DNA from: Haloferax mediterranei ATCC 33500
GTDB taxonomy: Archaea > Halobacteriota > Halobacteria > Halobacteriales > Haloferacaceae
Assembly: GCF_000306765.2 (NCBI RefSeq)
Contig: NC_017941.2
Location: 2,666,001 to 2,730,000, forward strand
DNA length: 64,000 nucleotides
Direction of reading: 5' to 3'
How positions within the stretch are numbered: the first letter of the stretch is position 1; each line of letters starts with the position of its first letter. The translations under genes were made by a program, and so were the position numbers. Positions 26,561 to 34,645 of this stretch are shown piece by piece. A model generated the notes under the pieces. The model had not been told where the DNA came from. It saw nothing but the letters and a program-made list of their open reading frames with translations, and did not search any database.

Positions 26561-27916
26561 TCAGGCCGATCTCGGGACTTTGTAAATCTTGAATGTGAGT
26601 TCTACGCTGGCATTCGCAGTCTGCTCGATGAACGCAACACGGGTTTCGCCACCGCCGTAACGCATCTCGTGTCGCACGTCGACCGCGGCCGCCGGCTCAG
26701 TTGCGAATGACCACACTGGCAAAACAGGCTCTGTCGGACCAGTATCCACGGTCACCACTGTCGAACTCCCGGCCGACACAGTCACAGTCCCCTCGTTGAC
26801 GACTTGACCTCCGACCAGTTCCTCCCATTCGGAACGTGTGTCGGAGTAAAATCGCGGGAACTCCGTGCTAAGGTTGTAATAAAGCCGACCATTCGCTGGT
26901 CCGGCTTTTATGAATGTCGTGGGGTCGGACGACATTTTAGGGAGTGTGGTAACCGTCTCGCTGGTCGTTTCATCGGTGATGATTGAGAGGCCTGGGGCGT
27001 CGATGTCGTGAGTTAGACTATTCTGAGCAACGGTCGAGTAGTCAACTGTCTTGATCGTACATCCACGCCTCCCCCTTGCGATGGCGTAGGCGTTCTGAAA
27101 CGTCGTGTTCTTCCCGATTTTTAAATCTGAGCTGTCGGTGACGACTATACATGGCTCATTATCTCCGTTCGCATCGTAGAGGCTGTTAGAAAATGCTAAC
27201 ACCACCGATTCCTGTTTGGCTTTGATCACGGAGTTCCCGCCACCGGTCCCTACAATCTCTCCCTCACACTCTAGCATCGAATTGATTAGCTCGATGTTAT
27301 TGTCCGCGCCGGTTGTCCCGGTAATGTCCCATTTTGAGGCAGCGTCGATACGAAGGACAGAGTTCTGACCGACGCCTGCATTTCTGAAGCCTCCGTCAAT
27401 CACATCACAGTTGATTGTTTTGCAGTAGACGAGATTCCGCAGGAGCAGATTCCGATTGTCGGCGTTCTTCAAGACAACGTTTTCGAGAGTTACCAGCATC
27501 GGACCCCACGCGTCAACACCGTACTTGTTCCCACTCGCGTCGAGAACGCCAGCAGGATTCCCGCTCCCGTCGGTTGCCCCAACGATATGGAGGAACGGAA
27601 CGGACGCCTCTCGGAGTTCGACCAGGTCGGTTGCGGTGTCGCTAATAGTGTCGCTTCCGATGTCTATAGTGAGTCGAGTAGTTCGGTCGCCGTGGATAGG
27701 CGCGTCTGCGATGGCGGCATTAATCGTTTGCTTGGGGTTGTCCGCAGAGAGACCGTCGTTCGCGTCGTCGCCGGTCGACCGAACGTACATTGTCACGCCC
27801 CCGACATATGCGGATTCTGTAGTTAGCTCTTCGACCGGGACTGCAACCTTGTTTCCAGTGTCTTTGTCGTACGCGACGATCTGTCCGCCTTCGTTTTTGA
27901 GTTCGATATCCGTCAT
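26561..27916 (-). CDS. Right-handed beta-helix-like protein, possible viral tail/surface protein
   Basis: 451 residues. The N-terminus IVAYDKDTGNKVAVPVEELT is followed by GDDANDGLSADNPKQTINAAI, the opening of pectate-lyase-like beta-helix domains in phage tailspikes and surface proteins. Repeated short strands such as NVVLKNADNRNLLLRNLVYC and NIELINSMLECEGEI follow, then a beta-rich C-terminal domain. There is no signal peptide. The base composition is AT-richer than core genes. It abuts a small Tat-signal gene. Provirus origin is inference; no capsid or terminase genes are in the window. Confidence 0.6.
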   Translation of the reverse strand: MTDIELKNEGGQIVAYDKDTGNKVAVPVEELTTESAYVGGVTMYVRSTGDDANDGLSADNPKQTINAAIADAPIHGDRTTRLTIDIGSDTISDTATDLVELREASVPFLHIVGATDGSGNPAGVLDASGNKYGVDAWGPMLVTLENVVLKNADNRNLLLRNLVYCKTINCDVIDGGFRNAGVGQNSVLRIDAASKWDITGTTGADNNIELINSMLECEGEIVGTGGGNSVIKAKQESVVLAFSNSLYDANGDNEPCIVVTDSSDLKIGKNTTFQNAYAIARGRRGCTIKTVDYSTVAQNSLTHDIDAPGLSIITDETTSETVTTLPKMSSDPTTFIKAGPANGRLYYNLSTEFPRFYSDTRSEWEELVGGQVVNEGTVTVSAGSSTVVTVDTGPTEPVLPVWSFATEPAAAVDVRHEMRYGGGETRVAFIEQTANASVELTFKIYKVPRSA

Positions 27917-28177
27917 TTAAGCCTCCGTGTCCGCAAGTCCGAGTCCTGTGTTTGCTTCGATGACGAGCCGACCGCCATCGTGCCATTCGATACTGTCGAA
28001 CCACTCGACGCTCGTCGTGGTCGTCGTCGTCTCCGCCGGGACGACGAGCGTTCCGTTCGCGGCCGTGGCCGTCGCGCCCGGCGTCTCTGTGTTATCCTGC
28101 GGTTCGTTGTACCCTGCGAGCCCGGCCGTCGCCCCAACGACGACCAGCAACTCCCTTCGCGTGAGACCTGCACCCAT
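27917..28177 (-). CDS. Small Tat-signal protein coupled to the beta-helix gene
   Basis: 86 residues. LTRRELLVVVGATAGLAGYN resembles a Tat signal without a lipobox Cys, followed by a Thr-rich linker and EWFDSIEWHDGGRLVIEANTGLGL. Its stop codon ends directly at the ATG of the beta-helix gene (no gap), so both are probably one transcript. Function unknown. Confidence 0.65.
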   Translation of the reverse strand: MGAGLTRRELLVVVGATAGLAGYNEPQDNTETPGATATAANGTLVVPAETTTTTTSVEWFDSIEWHDGGRLVIEANTGLGLADTEA

Positions 28178-28439
28178 TGTGTTACTTTTTCATACATTAC
28201 AATTGGCATAAATTTTGTCGTGATTATCACGCTGAAGTGTCTGGGAGCACGAGGGAGTCCACCGACAGTGCGCCGGTCCCATCGAGTGTGGTTTGACAGG
28301 TACGGTGTGCTGAATATAGAGGGCGTATGCAGCAACTGCTGCCCTCTCTTTCACCGGAGGTCGGTTAGATTGTCTGATAGAAAGAAACTGTGTACGCCTC
28401 AGATTGGACAGCACGTGTCTGAGTAAGTACGCTCGTGAG

Positions 28440-28671
28440 TTACAATCCGCCGATTGCGATTCCACCACCGTATAATATAATCAGCAGACCGGCGGCTCGG
28501 CCAAGCATTATGGACTCTTGACTCATCTCGACATCGGTTGCACTTTGTTTGGTCCCCATCGTTCTCGAGGCGCGCCTGATTTTGTCTACAAGAGGGTGGG
28601 TGATTCACAACGGCTAACGCACCCATCGCCGCGATTGCAAGCCCTATCCCGACCCGGAGAAGATCGGTCAT
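28440..28671 (-). pseudogene. Small two-helix membrane protein gene split by a frameshift
   Basis: From ATG 28671 the frame reads MTDLLRVGIGLAIAAMGALAVV and then turns to nonsense. After the C-rich stretch cacccaccctc (around 28596-28606), the second frame reads LVDKIRRASRTMGTKQSATD and ends with a second helix, LIILYGGGIAIGGL. Removing one base joins them into one protein of about 76 residues with helix-linker-helix layout, as in other haloarchaeal small membrane proteins. It is a probable recent pseudogene or sequence error; frameshifting is possible but less likely. Confidence 0.6.
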
Positions 28672-28710
28672 AGAGGTACCCAACAGACAGTCGTATGAAT
28701 ATTTTGTCAC

Positions 28711-29216
28711 TTAGCATATACTTCCACCCCTTCCGTGAGGAGTACCTACTCTCTATCCACCACTCGATACAACCAATGATGGCAACGTAGTGATAGCCGA
28801 TACGCGCTCTGTATTCAGCACGGGGTTACTAAACCATCAACGACTGAGGATTTCAGCGGGGCCAGATAGCATAAGGAATGACCCCGGCTAGAACACGCCG
28901 AAACGCTGCGGTCCCGAATCAACGTAACCCGCCGCGAGAAAATTTGTGGATTTTGAATATAGCATAAGGCCGTCCACTAAGCCCTGCTGAAATGTCAACT
29001 GCTGTTGTGTGCTATCACTCGCGCGTTCCCGCGTTTCACCGCCATTTCCAGAAAACCGCCTACGGCACAGGGTGGTTGCGCACGCGGGTGTCCTTTCACA
29101 GGCCGATTCATCGCAAATCAGGCCGAAAAACGGGTGTCCTTCTCGAATCTAATCGGTTGAAAACTTATGCTAGAGGACCACTGTCTACGAATTACAATTT
29201 GCTTCGAAGAAGCAAT
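28711..29216. other. Gene-free stretch before the tRNA-Thr locus
   Basis: About 500 bases with moderate A/T content. Short ORFs here have no family resemblance and no promoter-linked start. I see no RNA gene. Confidence 0.5.
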
Positions 29217-29235
29217 CCTAGGCCGGGATTTGAAC
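29217..29235 (-). repeat. 19-bp copy of the tRNA-Thr 3' end
   Basis: cctaggccgggatttgaac is identical to 29347-29365 of the intact tRNA gene (3' acceptor strand plus T-arm), 130 bp away. Flanks differ. It looks like an attachment-site scar left by a lost element or a partial duplication. Confidence 0.7.
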
Positions 29236-29241
29236 TCACTC

Positions 29242-29323
29242 GCAAATCGAAGATTTGCTCGCTGCTCAAATCGCCGGGGACGGCATTTCCCTCACCCCGT
29301 CGCAGCGCGACAAGACGCGCTGC
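29242..29323. repeat. Two short perfect palindromes beside the tRNA-Thr scar
   Basis: gcaaatc-gaa-gatttgc at 29242-29258, and gcagcgcg-acaaga-cgcgctgc at 29302-29323. They share the stem plus short purine loop design of the hairpins near tRNA-Gly. Confidence 0.6.
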
Positions 29324-29345
29324 TCGGGAGTTGGGTTCGGAAAAA

Positions 29346-29416
29346 GCCTAGGCCGGGATTTGAACCCGGGCTCTCGTCCTTACCAAGGACGCGCTTTACC
29401 GCTAAGCTACCCAGGC
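29346..29416 (-). tRNA. tRNA-Thr (anticodon GGT)
   Basis: 71 nt folding to a perfect cloverleaf: acceptor GCCTGGG/CCTAGGC (one G-T pair), D-stem GCTT/AAGC, anticodon stem CGTCC/GGACG with loop TTGGTAA, T-stem CCGGG/CCCGG with loop TTCAAAT. No intron and no encoded CCA. Its 5' 47 bases are duplicated at 31975-32021, so it is the integration target, and its 5' half and promoter now come from the inserted element. Confidence 0.95.
29370..29416 (-). other. Attachment site, tRNA-proximal copy (47 bp)
   Basis: Bases 29370-29416 are identical to 31975-32021. The core spans the tRNA-Thr 5' acceptor strand, D-arm, anticodon arm and variable region. With the distal copy it brackets the integrase and its cargo gene. 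Confidence 0.85.
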
Positions 29417-29671
29417 GCTCTATGGGTGAATATCCCCATTGACGCGCTTTCTGCATCCAATTTTACTACAGGGCTGTATAAGAATGTGATGAAACGCTTC
29501 GGGTGTGTCTCAACGTACCGTGCCAAAACAATCCTCCTTTGTTTCTCGGCTATCTGACCCGCGCTCAATGAATTAAACTGGTCCATCAATATTATAAGGA
29601 GTGAATCAACGGTAACCGCCGATGATTTCGATACATTTGTTGAGAACAAACGTTTGATTGGAATTCGACGT

Positions 29672-30544
29672 TCAGAAATAGTTCCTACTTGCAGTTCGGA
29701 AACTTTTGTTTACCTCTTCAATAGAATTGAAATTGGTGACGTGTTCCATCTGATTGAATAATTCCACTACGTCGTCATCATCTAGAACCTCAGCATCCTC
29801 TTTCCCACTTATTTCTTCTATCGCCTCAGGCGTCCCTTTAAATTTCACTACAAAGCCTGGTTCACAATCTTCGAACCGATTCCCGCTATGGCCTGAGATG
29901 CCCGGTAAGTCCCCATACTTTGGTCGGAAAGAATCCCCATGCTTCCCACTACCAATTGTAGGTACTCGGAACCAGCCAGTCTCTATCTGTTCCACGTGCT
30001 TTACCCAACGGTCTATTAAATTAATATAGACCCCACAGATGTCAACAACAGAAACAAACGACATAGAAAAAGACCCTACTTCTTGAGTGAAGTGTTCATA
30101 AACACTCTTTGGAAGGTCGCCAACAGCAAAGCAAACAGTACCTTCTACAACTACCATTCTACGTGAAATTCCGGAATACGGTTCATCAATCCACTCGTTA
30201 GGATGATGTATTGGATTCCGAAGGCTGGTTCGTAGGAAATTATGTAAATCTGCTTTCCATTCTGAATCAGTCCATTTGTCAAATTGTTTGACACTCTGCG
30301 ATTGATAAAATGCCTTGATGCTCATTATCGAACCGATATACCCGTCGAAGTAGTAACGAAACTCGTTTGCCTCATCACTATCAGAAGAAAGAGGTTCAAG
30401 TTCCGCCATTTTATCTTTGAAGAACTCAGCGGCGTCCAGTTTATCTAATAGCAATTGTTTTGGAAATGTTTGTTTATTTTCTGTGTCGTGTATGTCAGAA
30501 ACGCTAATTCCTTCGCCTAAGCCCTCGGGGGTTGATTCTCGCAC
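29672..30544 (-). CDS. HEPN-like protein, element cargo, possible defence ribonuclease
   Basis: 290 residues, codon use and GC content far below the genome. Residues about 34-120 look like a HEPN helical bundle: long helices around EFFKDKMAELE and EFRYYFDGYIGSIMSIKAFY, then LRTSLRNPIHH, which contains the R-N-x3-H pattern (R109, N110, H114) of the HEPN RNase motif. The remaining 170 residues (GTVCFAVGDLPKSVYEHF, PTIGSGKHGDSFRPKYGDL) are not recognised and end in an acidic region. HEPN proteins commonly act as RNases in toxin-antitoxin and antiviral systems. The assignment comes from motif reading only. Confidence 0.5.
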   Translation of the reverse strand: MRESTPEGLGEGISVSDIHDTENKQTFPKQLLLDKLDAAEFFKDKMAELEPLSSDSDEANEFRYYFDGYIGSIMSIKAFYQSQSVKQFDKWTDSEWKADLHNFLRTSLRNPIHHPNEWIDEPYSGISRRMVVVEGTVCFAVGDLPKSVYEHFTQEVGSFSMSFVSVVDICGVYINLIDRWVKHVEQIETGWFRVPTIGSGKHGDSFRPKYGDLPGISGHSGNRFEDCEPGFVVKFKGTPEAIEEISGKEDAEVLDDDDVVELFNQMEHVTNFNSIEEVNKSFRTASRNYF

Positions 30545-30594
30545 GTTTTCTTAGAGGTATTTGACAAAAATAAGTTGACCGGGGAACTAATCCT

Positions 30595-31800
30595 CTACCA
30601 GATTTGTTCCACCGCCGTAGACCGCATCTCGGTGTCCGAGTGTAGGTACTTCATCGTCGTCGTCACGCTCTTGTGACGAAGTTGCTCCTTCGCATGATGT
30701 GGGCCGACGTGGTTCGCCCAATGGGTCGCCACACCGTGCCGAATCGAGTACCACGTAATCTCCTTGTGTTCTGGAATCGGCACATCTCCCTCCTCAATGA
30801 GTCGAGTCAATAGGTAGTTACACGACTTCGAACTGTACGGAGTCGCCTTCTTTGTCAACCACAACTCGTCGCGGTCTTGGTACTTGTCGTAGGTGGCACG
30901 CTCATTGAGCCAGCGACGAAGCACCTTGACCGTTCGGTTCTTCAGCGTACAGTTCCAGTGAGCCTCGTTCTTCGTCGACTCATCCTTCGGGATGTTCAAC
31001 TCGTGAGCCTCCAGATTCACCCAATCCACGGTGGCCCGTCCCGCCTCGATGGGTCGAAGCCCTGTATCGAGCGTTACGGCGAGAAGCGATGGAACCTTCC
31101 ATGAGTTCGCGGCCTTGAACTCCTCCGGGCCGATCTCGTCTTTGGGAACTCCATCTCGCCGGGCGAGGTACGTCTTGATTCGGTCGCGCTCCTCGGGCGT
31201 CATCGAAGAACTGTGATAACTCTTGACCGTGCCGAAGTCAAGCGCGGCTTTATACAGTGCCTTGAACGCCCGTCGATGAAGGTAATCACGCTCGTCTCCG
31301 TTGGATTGGCTCAACTCAACGTCTGGATTCCAGTCGTAATCCGTTCCGTGGACGTGGTTGTGGAACTTGAAGTACCGTTTGATGACCTTGAGATGGTGGA
31401 GAACGCTGGAGTCAATCATCCCATCGGACATATTCAGGAGATGGATGAACCGGTCTGCCTTCTCCGGGGTTAGATCAGTCGTGTACTTCTGCTCGTAGTC
31501 CCACAGCCAGCGGAAGACTGTCTCAAGTTTGTAGTGGGTGGATTGGAGCGTGCTTTCTGCCAGTCCTTCTCCCTTCTCGGGGTGCTTCCCATAGTTGGCG
31601 AGCCACGACAGGACTTCCTCTTTGAAGTCATAGTAGTCGCCAAGCATATTGACCCCAAATTTCTCCAAGTCCTCCTTGGAACGCTTGCTCACGAGCGGGG
31701 ACGAGAACTCGACCGGCTTGCGAGCCGGAGGAAGATTTGGAGTCTCCTCGGAACTCGATGCGGGGATATTGTCGAGTGGGTCGTCGCGGTTCATACCCAC
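30595..31800 (-). CDS. Tyrosine recombinase/integrase of the element
   Basis: 401 residues. The N-terminal part (about 50-160) is a SAM-like core-binding domain with TLQSTHYKLETVFRWLW. The catalytic domain has R249 in TGLRPIEAGR, R354 in YSIRHGVATHW (Tyr replaces the first His of the HxxR motif, as in many haloarchaeal integrases), H376 in LRHKS and the nucleophile Y385 in MKYLHSD. All residues needed for recombination appear present, so the enzyme looks active. It lies 175 bp from the distal attachment site. Confidence 0.92.
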   Translation of the reverse strand: MGMNRDDPLDNIPASSSEETPNLPPARKPVEFSSPLVSKRSKEDLEKFGVNMLGDYYDFKEEVLSWLANYGKHPEKGEGLAESTLQSTHYKLETVFRWLWDYEQKYTTDLTPEKADRFIHLLNMSDGMIDSSVLHHLKVIKRYFKFHNHVHGTDYDWNPDVELSQSNGDERDYLHRRAFKALYKAALDFGTVKSYHSSSMTPEERDRIKTYLARRDGVPKDEIGPEEFKAANSWKVPSLLAVTLDTGLRPIEAGRATVDWVNLEAHELNIPKDESTKNEAHWNCTLKNRTVKVLRRWLNERATYDKYQDRDELWLTKKATPYSSKSCNYLLTRLIEEGDVPIPEHKEITWYSIRHGVATHWANHVGPHHAKEQLRHKSVTTTMKYLHSDTEMRSTAVEQIW

Positions 31801-31974
31801 ACCCCCACACGTGAGGTATGTGTCGTAGTCAGAATGCTAATTGCTATACAGCGGCCTGCTTGTGTTGTAGCGTAATCGTACACTTGAACGCACCTTATTT
31901 CTCTTGGTGAGAAGGCGCAAAAACGGGCGTGAGAGCCTGTAGCCGTCGGATTCGAACCTCGTAGTCCGAAAATC

Positions 31975-32021
31975 GCTCTCGTCCTTACCAAGGACGCGCT
32001 TTACCGCTAAGCTACCCAGGC
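31975..32021 (-). repeat. Attachment site, integrase-proximal copy: 5' half tRNA-Thr remnant
   Basis: Identical to 29370-29416. On the minus strand it is followed by unrelated sequence that cannot pair with the acceptor strand, so it is not a functional tRNA. A T-arm-like ggttcgaatcc lies just after it but its stem does not close. Confidence 0.85.
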
Positions 32022-32099
32022 ACGCATTCCTTCGTTGTCCGGGTTACTCTTTAGGGGTTTCGATTCGAGACGGCCCGGTACCGTGGTAGCGTATGTCGA

Positions 32100-32777
32100 T
32101 TAGCGGTCGGCCATCGACGTAACTGGGTCGTCGCCCGCGCCGCCGCGGTAGAGTGCTGCGATACGCTCGACGGTCGATTCGGAGACCGTCTCTGCAGCCG
32201 GGGGGAGGTCCCCGTCGTGCGTCTCCGCTAAGCCAGCCGCGTACTCGACGAGCGCGGTCGGCGGGGGCGACCCGACGGCAGTCGTTCCGGCGACGACGGC
32301 GAGCGTGCAGATGTTCACCTCTAAGTTGCTGTCGAGCGCCGCTTGCTCCGACTCCGGAAGGGACTGAAGTCGTGTCTGGTCGCGACCAAAGGCCCGGACC
32401 GTCTCGACGGCGTGGTTGGCCGCCTCGGTCCGAGCGAGGAGATAGAACCCGCGCGAGACCAGCACGTCCGCGGCGAGGATGTCCAGGTCGGCGTCGGTGT
32501 CGTCCTCGGGAGAGTCGAGGTGCGCCCACGGTTCGTCCTGAGAGAGCAGGCGAGTGAGCCGAAGCCCCTCGTAGATGAGTTGCACTCCGGCGGCTCGGGA
32601 TGCCATGCCGTTCAGGTCAACCTTCGGTTCGACAGCCCGCGCGCTCACGAAAGTGAGCACCGCCGGCGTCAGGGAGGCGGCGTCGAGGCGTTCGTCCAGC
32701 GTCGCACGGAGGGCTTCGGGTTCGATATCAGAGAGGGCCTCACGCGCAGCCTCACGGGCTCGCACGGCGTCGTCCAT
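32100..32777 (-). CDS. Haloarchaeal helical protein, DUF7114-like
   Basis: 225 residues from ATG 32777. Alpha-helical throughout, with AVRAREAAREALSDIEPEAL, VQLIYEGLRLTRLL, DADLDILAADVLVSRGFYLLA and a tail SESTVERIAALYRGGAGDD. The DxxxLAADxLxSRGFYLL segment recalls polyprenyl-synthase-like helical folds but lacks DDxxD motifs. From memory it corresponds to DUF7114. It is divergent from the crotonase gene. A much longer open frame upstream on this strand is an artefact of GC richness. Confidence 0.75.
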   Translation of the reverse strand: MDDAVRAREAAREALSDIEPEALRATLDERLDAASLTPAVLTFVSARAVEPKVDLNGMASRAAGVQLIYEGLRLTRLLSQDEPWAHLDSPEDDTDADLDILAADVLVSRGFYLLARTEAANHAVETVRAFGRDQTRLQSLPESEQAALDSNLEVNICTLAVVAGTTAVGSPPPTALVEYAAGLAETHDGDLPPAAETVSESTVERIAALYRGGAGDDPVTSMADR

Positions 32778-32837
32778 CGGCCGAGACTTACGGTTGGGAG
32801 GGCAAAGACCTTTGGAAAACCACGGCACAACGGTCGT

Positions 32838-33551
32838 ATGATACGGACGACGGACGACGGCGACCTCCGGGTCGTGACTATCGACCGACCGGGACGACGA
32901 AACGCACTCAGACCGACCGACCTCGAAGCCCTTGGGGACACAGTCGAAGCGACCGACGCGCCGGTCGTGCTGCTCCGCGGGAGCGGGGCGGCGTTCTGTG
33001 CCGGTGCCGACCTCGACAGTGTTGCCAGTCTCGACAGCGACGCCGACCTTCCGGACCCCGAGGCGTTCGCCCGGTTGGGCCAGCGCGTCGCCAACACTAT
33101 CGAGGCGTCCGATTCGGTTGTCGTCGCCGGTATCGACGGCGCGGCCCGAGGCGGCGGCGTCGAGCTCGCGCTCGCCTGCGACGTGCGAGTGGCGACCTCG
33201 CGGGCGACACTCGGGGAACCGGGTGTTCGGCTTGGTCTCTTCGGGGCGTGGGGTGGAACGGTTCGCCTCCCTCGCATCGTCGGCGAGGGTCACGCCCTCG
33301 AATTCTCGCTGTCCGGGCGCGTCGTCGACGCCGACGAAGCCCTTCGGATGGGTCTCGTCTCTCGAATCGTCGACGACCCGCGCGAGGTTGCCGCTTCGAT
33401 GGCCGACAACGACCACCAGTCACTCCGCATCATCAAAAAACGGCTCCGGGACCGCGGCCCAGACGACGAGCAATTCGAGGACGAGGCGGCGGGGTTCGCC
33501 GAACTCCACCGGGCGAACGTCGACGACATCGCAGCATCGAGAGAAGAATAG
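32838..33551 (+). CDS. Enoyl-CoA hydratase/isomerase family protein
   Basis: 237 residues. The crotonase oxyanion hole is seen in GSGAAFCAGADLDSV and GIDGAARGGGVELALACD. The segment ATLGEPGVRLGLFGAWGGTVRLPR aligns with the hydratase active site, but the first catalytic glutamate (the PE of FGQPEI) reads PG, while the second-Glu region (HALEFSLSG) is kept. This suggests a reaction other than plain hydration, such as isomerisation or CoA-ester hydrolysis. At about 237 residues it is a little short for the family. Confidence 0.85.
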   Translation: MIRTTDDGDLRVVTIDRPGRRNALRPTDLEALGDTVEATDAPVVLLRGSGAAFCAGADLDSVASLDSDADLPDPEAFARLGQRVANTIEASDSVVVAGIDGAARGGGVELALACDVRVATSRATLGEPGVRLGLFGAWGGTVRLPRIVGEGHALEFSLSGRVVDADEALRMGLVSRIVDDPREVAASMADNDHQSLRIIKKRLRDRGPDDEQFEDEAAGFAELHRANVDDIAASREE

Positions 33552-33581
33552 CCGACCCGGAACGGGGAGCCGGGAAAGGCC

Positions 33582-34412
33582 CTAAAGATTGAGCGGCGAC
33601 GGTGCGGGGGGCATCGAACGCTTGTGGGCGCTGCGCTCGTACAGCTCCACGACGCGGTCGATTTGGGCTTCGGTCACGTCGAGGTGGCGAACGGTTGCGG
33701 ATTTCGAGAGCGGGCCGTCGATATGGAGCGCGAGAATCGCGTCGAGCACGTCGTACGTCAGGCCGAGTTCCTTCTCGTCGGTCTGTCCGGACCACATCTC
33801 GGCGGAGGGGGTCTGCATCACGAGGTCTTCGGGCACGCCCACGTGGGCGGCTAGCTGGCGAACCTGCTGTTTGTAGAGGTTACCGATGGGGTTGCAGTCG
33901 ACCGCTTGGTCGCCGTACTTCGTGAAATAGCCCGTGAGCGCTTCGGAGCGGTTGCCCGTCCCGAGGACGATTCGGTTCTCGTGGTTGGCGACGAAGTAGT
34001 TGAGGACACCGCGAGCGCGGACGTAGATGTTCCCCGCGGCCATGCGGTCGTTCGCCGCCTCGGGAAAGGTATTGAAGAACGTCTCCGCGATAGGCTGGAC
34101 CTCGACCACGTCGTATTTGATGCCGAGCATTTCGGCGACGCCCTCGGCGTCGCTCATCATGTCATCGGCGTTCGCTACGCTCGGCATGATGAGTCCGTGG
34201 AGGCCTTCCTCACCGAGTGCTTCGACCGCCAGAAAGGCGGTGAGCGTCGAATCGATGCCGCCGGAGAGCCCGAGAACAGTACCGTCGGCACCCGCGGCCT
34301 CGACGGCGTCGCGGATGAACGTCGTGATGTGCTCGCGGTGTGCTTCGAGTTCGGCGTCGGAGAGACGAAGGTCGAGTGGTGCGTCCTCCGAGAGAACGTC
34401 GACATCTGTCAT
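33582..34412 (-). CDS. nadE: NAD+ synthase, ammonia-dependent type
   Basis: 276 residues. SGGIDST at residues 50-56 is the PP-loop ATP-pyrophosphatase motif, and GTGNRSEALTGYFTKYGDQAVDCNPIGNLYKQQVR is the NaAD/metal site. It amidates deamido-NAD using ATP. No N-terminal glutaminase domain, so it depends on free ammonia. Convergent with the crotonase gene. Confidence 0.96.
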   Translation of the reverse strand: MTDVDVLSEDAPLDLRLSDAELEAHREHITTFIRDAVEAAGADGTVLGLSGGIDSTLTAFLAVEALGEEGLHGLIMPSVANADDMMSDAEGVAEMLGIKYDVVEVQPIAETFFNTFPEAANDRMAAGNIYVRARGVLNYFVANHENRIVLGTGNRSEALTGYFTKYGDQAVDCNPIGNLYKQQVRQLAAHVGVPEDLVMQTPSAEMWSGQTDEKELGLTYDVLDAILALHIDGPLSKSATVRHLDVTEAQIDRVVELYERSAHKRSMPPAPSPLNL

Positions 34413-34574
34413 GAAATCCGATTAGGACTCGGAGGCCAAATAGTCACTCGTCGCGCAGGGGCACTGGACAGGTGTCCAGTTCGGGTCGCACCCGTCGGGT
34501 GAAGCGCTATGTTCAAGTGTCCCCGCAGTCTACGGGTTTTTGCTTCAGTTGGTCGCACGGGGCGAATGTAATGA

Positions 34575-34645
34575 GCGCCGATGGTCCAGTGGTAGGACAC
34601 GAGCTTCCCAAGCTCGAAGCCCGGGTTCAATTCCCGGTCGGCGCA
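34575..34645 (+). tRNA. tRNA-Gly (anticodon CCC)
   Basis: Cloverleaf: acceptor GCGCCGA/TCGGCGC, D-stem GTCC/GGAC, anticodon stem CGAGC/GCTCG with loop TTCCCAA, T-stem CCGGG/CCCGG with loop TTCAATT, discriminator A. No CCA. The 22-base 3' end is repeated three more times downstream. Confidence 0.95.

Larger units (their letters stand above)
29417..31974. mobile_element. Compact integrated element in tRNA-Thr: HEPN-like gene plus tyrosine recombinase
   Basis: A 2.56-kb segment between two 47-bp direct repeats of the 5' part of tRNA-Thr. It holds only two genes, both on the minus strand: an AT-rich HEPN-like gene (29672-30544) and a phage-type integrase (30595-31800). Base composition differs clearly from the GC-rich flanks. 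No replication, capsid or conjugation gene is present, so it is either a minimal integrative element that needs a helper or a remnant of a larger one. The intact tRNA at one end suggests the insertion restored the gene. Confidence 0.8.

Noticed and set aside
29346..29416. Whether the tRNA-Thr region is a CRISPR or other repeat array
   Set aside because: Only two 47-bp copies exist, 2.6 kb apart, with tRNA structure; there are no regular spacers. No CRISPR array was seen anywhere in the window.
28992..29442. Plus-strand frames of 91-119 codons across the tRNA-Thr scar
   Set aside because: They run antisense through tRNA-Thr and its 19-base copy; the proteins repeat tRNA-derived residues (RPGFE) and have no other likeness.
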